This document shows, piece by piece, positions 1 to 5,493 of a stretch of 7,076 nucleotides of DNA. Positions within the stretch are counted from its first letter, which is position 1, and each line of letters opens with the position of its first letter. Both the position numbers and the translations under genes were made by a program. A model generated the notes under the pieces. That model saw only the letters and a program-made list of their open reading frames with translations. It was not told the origin of the DNA and ran no database searches. Source of the stretch: Rubritepida sp. (GTDB lineage Bacteria > Pseudomonadota > Alphaproteobacteria > Acetobacterales > Acetobacteraceae); assembly GCA_007129145.1 (NCBI GenBank), contig SKWC01000192.1, positions 1 to 7,076 on the forward strand. Direction: 5' to 3'.

Positions 1-17
1 GGCGGGTTTCGCCCTGC

Positions 18-1202
18 TCAGGGCGCTGCAGGCGCCGCCGGGGGGCTGAGGCCCGCGCGGCGGCGGCGCAGCAGCGCCGCGAAGCCGAAGGACACCGCGA
101 TCCCGCCGGCCAGCACCAGCGCGCCCACCAGCGGGCGGTACCAGAACCAGGCGATGGCGATGACCGTGGGCGCCAGCAGGAAGGTCAGCACGCCCGAGAC
201 GAGCATCGCGCCGAAGCCGACCACCGCGCCGAACAGCGGCACCACCGACGCCAGCACCGACAGCGGCTTCAGCAGCAGCGAGAAGCCGATGAACACCAGC
301 ACGATGCCCAGCCCGCGCAGCAGCCAGGTCATCAGCTGGTTGGCGGCCTCGGCGGCGGCGATCATCTCCTCGGCGCTCATGCTGCCGGAGCGCAGCATGA
401 ACAGGGCGTCGCCCGCGCGGGTCTGGAAGGGGGCGAAGCCGTCGCCGGCCTGGCGGGCGACCACGCTGCCCGCCTCGGCGGGCACGGCGGCGAAGCGGAT
501 GCGCATGTCCCCGACCTGCGGGCGGGCGGGGTCCGCGCCCAGGTAGAAGGCGCCGTCCAGGATGCGCGCCCCCGCCGGCGGCGACGCGGTGGCCGGGTCG
601 AGCGCGATGGGCTGGAGCGTGCCGAAGCCGCGCAGCTGCTCGGCCGCGACGCGCCAGGCGCCGAGCCGCGCATCCTGCGCCACCGCCTCGCGCGCCGAAT
701 AGCGGAAGGGCGGGTTGCTGCGGCCCTCGGGCTGGCGGAAGCGGCTGGAGGCGATGGGCCGTTCGGCCCAGTCCAGGCGGTAGGTGTAGGTGGTGATGGT
801 CTCGGTGCCGCCGCCCAGCCTTTCGCGGGTTTCGCTGCGGCTGTCCTCGCGCCACTGGTACATCTCGACGCGGCGCACCAGGCGCAGCGCATCGGGGGCG
901 GTGATGCCGAATTCCGGATCGGCGAGGGGGGCGGTGGTGCGCATCTGGCCCGTGACATGCACCAGCCGGCCCTCCATGGCCGGGTCCACCCGGTCGGGTG
1001 CGGCGGCGACCACCGCGCCCGCGCCTTCCGCCAGGGAGCGCGCGGTCTGCACCGCCCTTCCCTCGTTCCAGAACAGCAGCGCCGCGCCGCCGGGGATCAG
1101 CACCAGCCCGACCAGGATTCCGACGAGCGCGCCCTTGAGGCGCGTGAACCAGGAGGTTGTGGTGACCTGCGTGTAGCTGCCCTGCGGGCCGGGATACGAC
1201 AT
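18..1202 (-). CDS. TMEM43-family multi-pass membrane protein
   Basis: This is a 394-residue protein of the TMEM43 (LUMA) family, whose bacterial role is not established. An N-terminal hydrophobic segment (about residues 23-45) ends in the motif LFWNEGRAV (43-51), which I recognise as typical of the family. A long polar domain follows (about 50-285) and contains VEMYQWRE (112-119), also typical. The C-terminus holds about four hydrophobic segments (roughly 291-311, 313-332, 333-353, 356-378) and a basic tail RRRR (379-382). The central domain probably lies on the far side of the membrane; this is inference. The start is chosen because the protein then begins just before the first membrane segment and AGGAG (1214-1218 on the minus strand) sits 11 nt upstream. 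The reading frame stays open far upstream to 2798, but that part is antisense to the next gene and shows no family similarity. It stands divergent to the HtrA-like gene. Family assignment is firm; function is unknown. Confidence 0.88.
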   Translation of the reverse strand: MSYPGPQGSYTQVTTTSWFTRLKGALVGILVGLVLIPGGAALLFWNEGRAVQTARSLAEGAGAVVAAAPDRVDPAMEGRLVHVTGQMRTTAPLADPEFGITAPDALRLVRRVEMYQWREDSRSETRERLGGGTETITTYTYRLDWAERPIASSRFRQPEGRSNPPFRYSAREAVAQDARLGAWRVAAEQLRGFGTLQPIALDPATASPPAGARILDGAFYLGADPARPQVGDMRIRFAAVPAEAGSVVARQAGDGFAPFQTRAGDALFMLRSGSMSAEEMIAAAEAANQLMTWLLRGLGIVLVFIGFSLLLKPLSVLASVVPLFGAVVGFGAMLVSGVLTFLLAPTVIAIAWFWYRPLVGALVLAGGIAVSFGFAALLRRRRAGLSPPAAPAAP

Positions 1203-1237
1203 GCTGCGGCTTTCTCCTGATTCGGTGCGCAATTTTA
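1203..1237 (-). promoter_or_regulatory. Candidate -10 box and ribosome binding site of the TMEM43-family gene
   Basis: Read on the minus strand, TAAAAT (1232-1237) matches TATAAT at five of six positions and is the most AT-rich patch in the gap. A transcript starting near 1225 would have a leader of about 22 nt holding the Shine-Dalgarno sequence AGGAG (1214-1218). No good -35 hexamer is seen 16-18 bp upstream, so the promoter call rests on the -10 box and its position. Confidence 0.4.
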
Positions 1238-1415
1238 GCGATACGAGCCTTCGGCGCGCCAGTCCTGAGCCGCGCATCGGCCCATGTTCCGTTGAATTCT
1301 TCATGAAGCCGTCGCGCGGCCATTGCCCGATGCAGCAACGCGCCGCGCCGGCCGGCGTCGAATACAGTTCCGCGGGGCAGGCGGCGGCACGGCCTCGCGC
1401 CGCTGCGCGGCCGCG

Positions 1416-1444
1416 CTGACATTCGCCCGCCCCGGCGCTAGATT
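1416..1444 (+). promoter_or_regulatory. Candidate sigma-70-type promoter for the HtrA-like gene
   Basis: CTGACA (1416-1421) matches the -35 consensus TTGACA at five of six positions. It is followed by a 17-bp spacer and TAGATT (1439-1444), which matches TATAAT at four of six. The spacing is ideal and the orientation fits the HtrA-like gene at 1530. A start point six to eight bases past the -10 box would fall at about 1450-1452, on or next to the ATG at 1451, leaving either a leader of about 80 nt for the HtrA-like gene or a leaderless upstream ORF. Confidence 0.45.
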
Positions 1445-1450
1445 GAGGGC

Positions 1451-1540
1451 ATGACATGCTTGGAAAAACGTCCCGGCGCCGCCTTTCGCCGGCCGGGGCG
1501 GCCGGGCCCCAAGGCCGTGGGGATGCGCCATGCTCGATGA
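1451..1540 (+). other. Possible leaderless leader ORF (29 codons)
   Basis: An ATG at 1451 opens a 29-codon frame rich in Arg, Pro and Gly that ends in TGA at 1538-1540, 11 nt inside the HtrA-like gene, which starts at 1530 in another frame. The ATG falls where the promoter at 1416-1444 would be expected to start transcription, so the mRNA could be leaderless. The only purine-rich stretch before it (GAGGG, 1445-1449) is too close to act as an ordinary ribosome binding site. The downstream gene has only a weak GGGG (1519-1522) before its own ATG, so coupling through this ORF is possible. No similarity to a known peptide is recognised. It may be chance. Confidence 0.2.
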
Positions 1541-2513
1541 CGACGACGATTGGGAGGTGCCCGAGGCGTTCCAGCCGGAACCCTCGGAATTCGCCTTCCC
1601 GCTGATCGAGCGGCTGCAATCGGTCGTCACGGTCCGCGCGCAGGTGCCGCCCGACGCGACCTCGGCCGCCGCACTCGGCGTCGAGCGCGAGGGCTCGGGC
1701 GTCTGGATAGACCCCGGCGGGCTGGTGCTGACCATGGGCTATCTGGTCATGGAGGCCGAGACGATCTGGCTCAGCACCCATGACGGGCGGGTGGTGCAGG
1801 GCACCACCATCGCGACCGATTTCGAGAGCGGCTTTGGCCTGGTGCAGACGCTCGGCCGGTTGCCGGGGATGGCGGTGGCGCCGCTGGGCGATTCCGACAC
1901 GCTGGCCCAGGGCACGCCCTGCGTGCTGGGCGCGGCCGGCGGCATCTCCCACGCGGTGGCCTGCACGGTGGCGGCGCGCCAGCCCTTCGCGGGCTATTGG
2001 GAATACATGCTGGAGAAGGCGATCTTCACCGCCCCCGCGCATCCGCATTGGGGCGGCGCGGGGCTGTTCGGCCCGGACGGGCGGCTGGCCGGTGTCGGCA
2101 GCCTGATCCTGCAGCAGGGGCAGCCGGGGGGGAAACGGCTCGACCTCAACATGGTCGTGCCGATCAACGAGTTGCTGCCGCATCTGGAGATGCTGCGCCG
2201 CACCGGGCACTCCGGCCGGCCCGCCCGCCCCTGGCTCGGCCTCTACGCCACCGAGGATGAGGAGGAGGTTGGGGTGGGCCACCTGGCCAAGGGCGGCCCG
2301 GCCGAGCGCGCCGGGCTGCGCCCGCGCGACCGCATCCTGGCGGTGGACGGCCAGGCGGTGAGCGACCTGATCTCGCTGTGGACGGCGGTGCGCGCGGCCG
2401 GGTCGGCGGGTGCGAAGGTGCGGCTGACCGTGGCGCGCGGCGAGCGGCAGCTGGATGTCTCCATCACCAGCAGCGACCGCAGCCGGCATCTCAAGACGCC
2501 CCGTTTGCATTGA
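1530..2513 (+). CDS. HtrA-like (S1C) PDZ protein with a lost catalytic triad; probable pseudoprotease
   Basis: This 327-residue protein has a trypsin-like domain (about 25-225) and a C-terminal PDZ domain (about 234-312, starting PWLGLY, with GGPAERAGLRPRDRILAVDG at 255-274). The HtrA framework is clear, but the catalytic positions are not kept. GSGVWIDPGGLVLTMGYLV (55-73) puts Tyr71 where HtrA has His. DFESGFGLV (97-105) puts Gly101 at the Asp position. HWGGAGL (173-179) puts Trp174 where GNSGG has Ser. Proteolysis is therefore unlikely; peptide binding through the PDZ domain is a more likely role, by inference. There is no signal peptide or membrane anchor, and the N-terminus is acidic (DDDDD at 3-7), unlike exported HtrA proteins. 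The frame is intact, so this is not a decaying gene. ATG 1530 is the first start in frame; its ribosome binding site is weak. The gene is probably monocistronic or read on into the operon 66 bp downstream. Confidence 0.85.
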   Translation: MLDDDDDWEVPEAFQPEPSEFAFPLIERLQSVVTVRAQVPPDATSAAALGVEREGSGVWIDPGGLVLTMGYLVMEAETIWLSTHDGRVVQGTTIATDFESGFGLVQTLGRLPGMAVAPLGDSDTLAQGTPCVLGAAGGISHAVACTVAARQPFAGYWEYMLEKAIFTAPAHPHWGGAGLFGPDGRLAGVGSLILQQGQPGGKRLDLNMVVPINELLPHLEMLRRTGHSGRPARPWLGLYATEDEEEVGVGHLAKGGPAERAGLRPRDRILAVDGQAVSDLISLWTAVRAAGSAGAKVRLTVARGERQLDVSITSSDRSRHLKTPRLH

Positions 2514-2529
2514 CGGGCCTGCATTGACG
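2507..2529. repeat. Short direct repeat GCATTGACG across the stop of the HtrA-like gene
   Basis: GCATTGACG occurs at 2507-2515 and again at 2521-2529, 14 nt apart. The first copy contains the stop codon of the HtrA-like gene (2511-2513). The second contains TTGACG, which could serve as a -35 element for the next gene. The repeat could come from slippage or be chance. Confidence 0.5.
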
Positions 2530-2572
2530 CAAGCCCCGCGCCGGGGTGGCATGGCGGTCTCAAGCAAAGGGG
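2524..2572 (+). promoter_or_regulatory. Weak promoter candidate, hairpin and ribosome binding site ahead of the ABM gene
   Basis: TTGACG (2524-2529) is a good -35 match. Seventeen bases on, TGGCAT (2547-2552) matches the -10 consensus at only three of six positions. The spacer contains a perfect inverted repeat, CCCCG (2534-2538) with CGGGG (2542-2546) around CGC; no T-run follows, so it is not a standard intrinsic terminator. AAGGGG (2567-2572) lies 7 nt before ATG 2580 and is a good ribosome binding site. The ribosome binding site is well supported; the promoter is tentative. Confidence 0.3.
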
Positions 2573-2579
2573 AAACGCC

Positions 2580-2882
2580 ATGTCCAGCATCGCCCTCGTG
2601 GTCGAGTTCACCCTCAAGCCCGGCACCCATGCCGAATTCGACCGCATCATCCGCGACCACGCCGCCGGGACGCTGTCTGACGAGCCCGGCTGCCGCCGCT
2701 TCGAGGTGCTGCAGCCGCGGCTGGCGGATGGCAGCCCGGACACCGGCCGCGTCATGCTGGTCGAGGTCTATGCCGACGCCGCCGCGCTGGAGGCGCACAC
2801 GAAGAACCCCCGCCTCGGGCGGACCCGCGCGGCCTATGCCGATCTGATCGAGGCGCGGCGGATCACGGTCTGCGACCTGTGA
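2580..2882 (+). CDS. ABM-fold small monooxygenase (putative quinol monooxygenase, YgiN-like)
   Basis: This 100-residue protein has the length and pattern of the antibiotic-biosynthesis-monooxygenase (ABM) family: an N-terminal strand IALVVEFTLKPG (4-15), then a helix, then EPGCRRFEVLQP (35-46), then VMLVEVYADAAALEAHTKNP (58-77). Members are small dimeric ferredoxin-like-fold proteins; some oxidise quinols or polyketide phenols without cofactors, while others have no known activity. No signal peptide is seen. The start has a good ribosome binding site (AAGGGG, 2567-2572). Its stop overlaps the GTG of the next gene (GTGA, 2879-2882), so the two are probably translationally coupled. It is the first gene of a four-gene run and may act on a phenolic or quinol intermediate of the pathway; that role is inferred from context. 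Family call is firm, substrate unknown. Confidence 0.85.
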   Translation: MSSIALVVEFTLKPGTHAEFDRIIRDHAAGTLSDEPGCRRFEVLQPRLADGSPDTGRVMLVEVYADAAALEAHTKNPRLGRTRAAYADLIEARRITVCDL

Positions 2883-3964
2883 GCCTGCACCCGGCCCTCC
2901 CGCCGGGCACGGTGGATGTGGACCTGCACCCCATGGTGCCGGGGCTGGATGCGCTGGCGCCCTTCCTGCCCGATTTCTGGCGCGACCAGATCGCGCAGCG
3001 CGGCCTGGATGGCTTCGAGACGCAATCCTTCCCGCCCGGCGCGCCCAAGACGGTGCGCGCCGACTGGCGCCCGGCCGATGGCACCAAGCCCGCCAGCACG
3101 CCCGAATTGCTGCGCGCGCAGGTGCTGGAACCCTGGGGGGTGGCGCGCGGCATCCTCACGCCGCTCTATGGCGTGCAGCTCGTGTTCAACGAGGATATGG
3201 CGGCCGCCTTCACCACGGCGCTGAACGACTGGACGCGCGCGGCCTTCCTCGACCACGACCCGCGGCTCGCGGCCTCCATCATCCTGCCCATGTTCAACCC
3301 CGAGCACGCGGTCGAGGAGATCGAGCGCCTCGCCCCCGATCCGCGCTTCGTGCAGGCCATGGTGCTGGTGATGGGCGAGACGCCGCTGGGGCGGCGGCAC
3401 AACTGGCCGGTGTTCAAGGCGCTGGTGCGCCACGGCCTGCCGCTGGCCATCCACGCCGGCAGCGCCTTCCGCAACCCCACGACCTCGCTGGGCTGGCCCT
3501 CCTGGTATGCCGAGGATTACGCGGCGAACCAGCAGGGTTTCCAATCCACCCTGGCCTCCCTCATCACCGAGGGCGTCTTCGTGAAATTCCCGGAACTGCG
3601 GGTGGTGCTGCTGGAATCCGGCGTCTCCTGGCTGCCGGCCTTCCTGTGGCGCCTGTCCAAGACCTGGAAGGGCGTGCGCTTCGAGGTGCCCTGGCTGGAG
3701 CGCAGCCCGATCGAGACGGTGCGCGAGAATGTCCGCCTCTCGCTCACGCCCTTCGACGCGCCCGATGACGGCGCCACCGTGGGGCGGCTGCTGGACCACC
3801 TGGGCTCGGACGAGATGCTGCTGTGGTCCAGCGACTGGCCGCATTGGCAGTTCGACGGGCCGCCGCGCCTGCCCGCCGGGGTGGATGCGGCGCTGGCCCG
3901 CAAGATCTGCGTGGACAATCCGCTGGCATGCTATGCAAGGCTAGGTCAGGAGGTGACGCCGTGA
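2879..3964 (+). CDS. Amidohydrolase-2 family metal-dependent hydrolase/decarboxylase (first paralogue)
   Basis: This 361-residue protein belongs to the amidohydrolase-2 (ACMSD-like) family of TIM-barrel metal enzymes, which hydrolyse or decarboxylate aromatic-pathway intermediates. Visible metal-site candidates are Asp15 and His17 in DVDLHP (13-18), His192 in LAIHAG, and Asp319 in WSSDWPHW. The first position is Asp where ACMSD itself has His, a variant seen in part of this family. RVVLLESGVSWLP, shortly after the barrel His segment, replaces the AHGG-type motif of classical ACMSD. The GTG at 2879 is chosen because it overlaps the preceding stop and places DVDLHP near the N-terminus; the next ATG (2932) would cut into that motif. 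No strong ribosome binding site is seen, consistent with coupling to the ABM gene. It is clearly paralogous to the next gene and appears cytoplasmic. The exact reaction cannot be told. Confidence 0.85.
   Translation: MSLHPALPPGTVDVDLHPMVPGLDALAPFLPDFWRDQIAQRGLDGFETQSFPPGAPKTVRADWRPADGTKPASTPELLRAQVLEPWGVARGILTPLYGVQLVFNEDMAAAFTTALNDWTRAAFLDHDPRLAASIILPMFNPEHAVEEIERLAPDPRFVQAMVLVMGETPLGRRHNWPVFKALVRHGLPLAIHAGSAFRNPTTSLGWPSWYAEDYAANQQGFQSTLASLITEGVFVKFPELRVVLLESGVSWLPAFLWRLSKTWKGVRFEVPWLERSPIETVRENVRLSLTPFDAPDDGATVGRLLDHLGSDEMLLWSSDWPHWQFDGPPRLPAGVDAALARKICVDNPLACYARLGQEVTP
3948..3953 (+). promoter_or_regulatory. Ribosome binding site that fixes the GTG start of the second amidohydrolase
   Basis: AGGAGG lies 7 nt upstream of GTG 3961 and is the strongest Shine-Dalgarno sequence in the window. 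The reading frame is open up to an ATG at 3823, but that extension lies over the coding region of the preceding gene in another frame and looks like chance sequence. This site supports 3961 as the true start. Confidence 0.8.
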
Positions 3965-5067
3965 ATGTGATCAACCCCCGCCTCGCGCCGGGCCGCCCGC
4001 CCGCCGCCACGCAAGGGCTGGTGGATGTGGACATCCACCCCCGCCCGCGGTCGCTGCATGTGTTCGACCCCTGGCTGAGTGCCGAGATGCGCCACCGGCT
4101 GCACAGCTACGGGCTGCGCGCGCGGCACGGCTTCGTGAAGGGCCCGCCCTATTTCAAGGCGCAGCCCCTGGCCAGCCGCCGCGACGCCTGGACGCCCGAG
4201 GGCGGCACCCCGGCCTCGGACCCCGCCTTCACCGCGGCGCAGCACCTGGACCACTACGGGGTGGATATCGGCGTGCTGAATCCCCTCCAGCCCTCGGGGC
4301 AGGGGGATATGAACAACCCCTTCTCGGCGGCCATGGCCCATGCGGTGAATGAGTGGCAGCTGGCCGAATGGGTGGCGCGCGACGGGCGGCTGCGCGCCTC
4401 GGTCGTCGTGCCCTATGAGGATGCCGAGGCGAGTGCCGCCGAGATCCGCAAGCGGGCGGGGGATTCCCGCTTCTGCCAGGTGCTGGTGATGAGCCGCACC
4501 TCCCACCCGCTGGGCAATCCGAAATACTGGCCGATCTTCGAGGCCGCCGAGGAAGCCGGCCTGCCCGTCGGCGTGCACGCCTTCGGCTACTCGGGCTGGC
4601 CCATGACCAATGGCGGCTGGCCCAGCTTCTACATCGAGGAGGTGAGCGAGCACGCGACATCCTGCCAGTCGCTGGTGAACTCGCTGGTGATCGAGGGCGT
4701 GTTCGAGCGCTTCCGCCGCCTCAAGGTGGTGCTGATCGAATGCGGCTTCGGCTGGCTGCCCTCGGTGGCCTGGCGGCTGGACAAGCTGTGGCCCACGCTG
4801 AAGGACGAGATCCCGCACATCCGCCGCGCGCCGTCGGAGCAGCTGCGCGAGCAGCTCTGGGTCAGCACCCAGCCCATCGAGGAGCCGCCGCGGCCCGAGC
4901 AGCTGCTGGACTGCATGGGCTGGATCGGCTGGGACCGCATCCTCTACGCCTCGGACTACCCGCATTGGGATTTCGACGACCCGCGCACCGCCATCCCCGC
5001 CTTCATCCCCGAGGCGCATCGCGCGGCGATCTACGGCGGGAATGCGCGCCGCCTCTACGGGTTCTGA
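3961..5067 (+). CDS. Amidohydrolase-2 family metal-dependent hydrolase/decarboxylase (second paralogue)
   Basis: This 368-residue protein is of the same family as the preceding gene and is collinear with it. Metal-site candidates are Asp24 and His26 in DVDIHP (22-27), His206 in VGVHAFGYS, and Asp332 in YASDYPHWDFD. Shared blocks include SLVIEGVFERF against SLITEGVFVKF, and VVLIECGFGWLP against VVLLESGVSWLP. The region after the barrel His differs (GYSGWPMTNGGWPSF against GSAFRNPTTSLGWPSW), which may change substrate choice. The start overlaps the upstream stop (GTGA, 3961-3964) behind a strong AGGAGG. The N-terminal 20 residues are Pro/Arg-rich without a signal-peptide core. The tight pairing suggests that the two enzymes form a hetero-oligomer or act in successive steps; neither can be decided here. 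Family firm, reaction unknown. Confidence 0.87.
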   Translation: MNVINPRLAPGRPPAATQGLVDVDIHPRPRSLHVFDPWLSAEMRHRLHSYGLRARHGFVKGPPYFKAQPLASRRDAWTPEGGTPASDPAFTAAQHLDHYGVDIGVLNPLQPSGQGDMNNPFSAAMAHAVNEWQLAEWVARDGRLRASVVVPYEDAEASAAEIRKRAGDSRFCQVLVMSRTSHPLGNPKYWPIFEAAEEAGLPVGVHAFGYSGWPMTNGGWPSFYIEEVSEHATSCQSLVNSLVIEGVFERFRRLKVVLIECGFGWLPSVAWRLDKLWPTLKDEIPHIRRAPSEQLREQLWVSTQPIEEPPRPEQLLDCMGWIGWDRILYASDYPHWDFDDPRTAIPAFIPEAHRAAIYGGNARRLYGF

Positions 5068-5070
5068 GCG

Positions 5071-5466
5071 ATGCGCCATGTGGTCGGCCCGGTGGCCGAG
5101 ATCCCGCCCGGCAGCCGCCGCCTGGTCGAGGCCGGGGGCAAGCGGGTGGTGGTGTTCAACCTGGACGGCGCCTTCTTCGCGCTGAACGACCGCTGCCCGC
5201 ACCAGGGCGGGCCGCTGCACAAGGGCCCGGTGATGGGGCTGGTGGAAAGCGCCTGCCCGGGCGAATACCGCTATGACCGGCGTGGCGAGATCGTGCGCTG
5301 CCCCTGGCACGCCTGGGAGTTCGACATCCGCACCGGGCGCTCGCGCTTCGACCCGCGGCGGGTGAAGACGCGCAGCTTCCCCGCCTGCATCGAGAAGGGC
5401 GCGGACCTGCAGGCCGAGACCTTCCCCGTCCGGGTCGAGGAGGATTACGTGGTGGTGGAGCTGTAG
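5071..5466 (+). CDS. Small Rieske [2Fe-2S] protein (ferredoxin-like) with a long inter-ligand loop
   Basis: This 131-residue protein carries both Rieske ligand pairs: Cys42-Pro-His44 and Cys77-Pro-Trp-His80. It should bind one [2Fe-2S] cluster and pass electrons, most likely as a soluble ferredoxin component; no membrane anchor or signal peptide is seen. The loop between His44 and Cys77 has 32 residues, against about 16-20 in typical oxygenase-type Rieske ferredoxins, and includes an extra Cys62 and GEYRYDRRGE (64-73). HAWEFDIRTGRS follows the second pair, as in Rieske domains of this type. It starts 3 nt after the stop of the second amidohydrolase, with only a weak ribosome binding site, so coupling is likely. 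No oxygenase large subunit or reductase lies in the window, so its partner is unknown; an enzyme outside the window is possible. It ends the operon, 9 nt from the convergent monooxygenase gene. Confidence 0.88.
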   Translation: MRHVVGPVAEIPPGSRRLVEAGGKRVVVFNLDGAFFALNDRCPHQGGPLHKGPVMGLVESACPGEYRYDRRGEIVRCPWHAWEFDIRTGRSRFDPRRVKTRSFPACIEKGADLQAETFPVRVEEDYVVVEL

Positions 5467-5493
5467 CGCTGCGGATTATTCGGCCGCGCTTTT
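5465..5493 (+). terminator. Imperfect hairpin with a short T-run between convergent genes
   Basis: AGCGC (5465-5469) can pair with GCGCT (5486-5490). Further pairs GC/GC and GA/TC lie inside, interrupted by T-C and G-G mismatches, with loop TTAT (5476-5479). TTTT (5490-5493) follows on the plus strand. This could act as a weak intrinsic terminator for the plus-strand operon. It overlaps the last two bases of the Rieske gene's stop codon and the last codons of the facing gene. On the minus strand no T-run follows. The mismatches and short T-run keep confidence low. Confidence 0.3.

Larger units (their letters stand above)
1203..1529. other. Divergent intergenic region between the TMEM43-family and HtrA-like genes
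   Basis: This 327-bp stretch separates two divergent genes. It holds a minus-strand -10 candidate near 1232, a plus-strand promoter candidate at 1416-1444 and a possible leader ORF at 1451-1540. The part just before the plus-strand gene can fold: CCGGCG (1473-1478) pairs with CGCCGG (1487-1492) around an 8-nt loop, and GGGGC (1495-1499) pairs with GCCCC (1506-1510). Between about 1240 and 1410 I see no convincing gene or site; ORFs there have no ribosome binding site and low-complexity translations. The stretch 1365-1415 is a GC-rich run of GCGGC-type words. Confidence 0.6.

Noticed and set aside
1201..1419. A 72-codon plus-strand frame in the divergent gap
   Set aside because: It starts on the start codon of the TMEM43-family gene in antisense, has no ribosome binding site, and ends in Ala/Arg/Pro low complexity.
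2534..2546. CCCCG-CGC-CGGGG hairpin as an intrinsic terminator of the HtrA-like gene
   Set aside because: The stem is only five to six pairs and no T-run follows on either side, so it does not meet the pattern of a Rho-independent terminator.
18..2798. A 926-codon minus-strand frame running from the TMEM43-family gene back across the HtrA-like and ABM genes
   Set aside because: Only the last 394 codons look like protein. The rest is antisense to two well-supported genes, is rich in Arg, His, Gly and Ala as expected for GC-rich shadow frames, and the TMEM43 start has its own ribosome binding site.
2834..3844. A 336-codon minus-strand frame opposite the first amidohydrolase
   Set aside because: Shadow of a family-assigned gene. 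Its composition (His, Arg, Gln, Gly) is typical of antisense reading and it contains no motif.
3823..3960. N-terminal extension of the second amidohydrolase to an ATG at 3823
   Set aside because: It would overlap the preceding gene by more than 140 nt, its translation is Arg/Ala-rich without similarity to the paralogue, and GTG 3961 has AGGAGG at ideal spacing.
3946..5310. A 454-codon minus-strand frame opposite the second amidohydrolase and Rieske genes
   Set aside because: It is antisense to genes with clear catalytic motifs, has a His/Arg/Ala-rich low-complexity translation and no recognisable domain. Long antisense frames are usual at this GC content.
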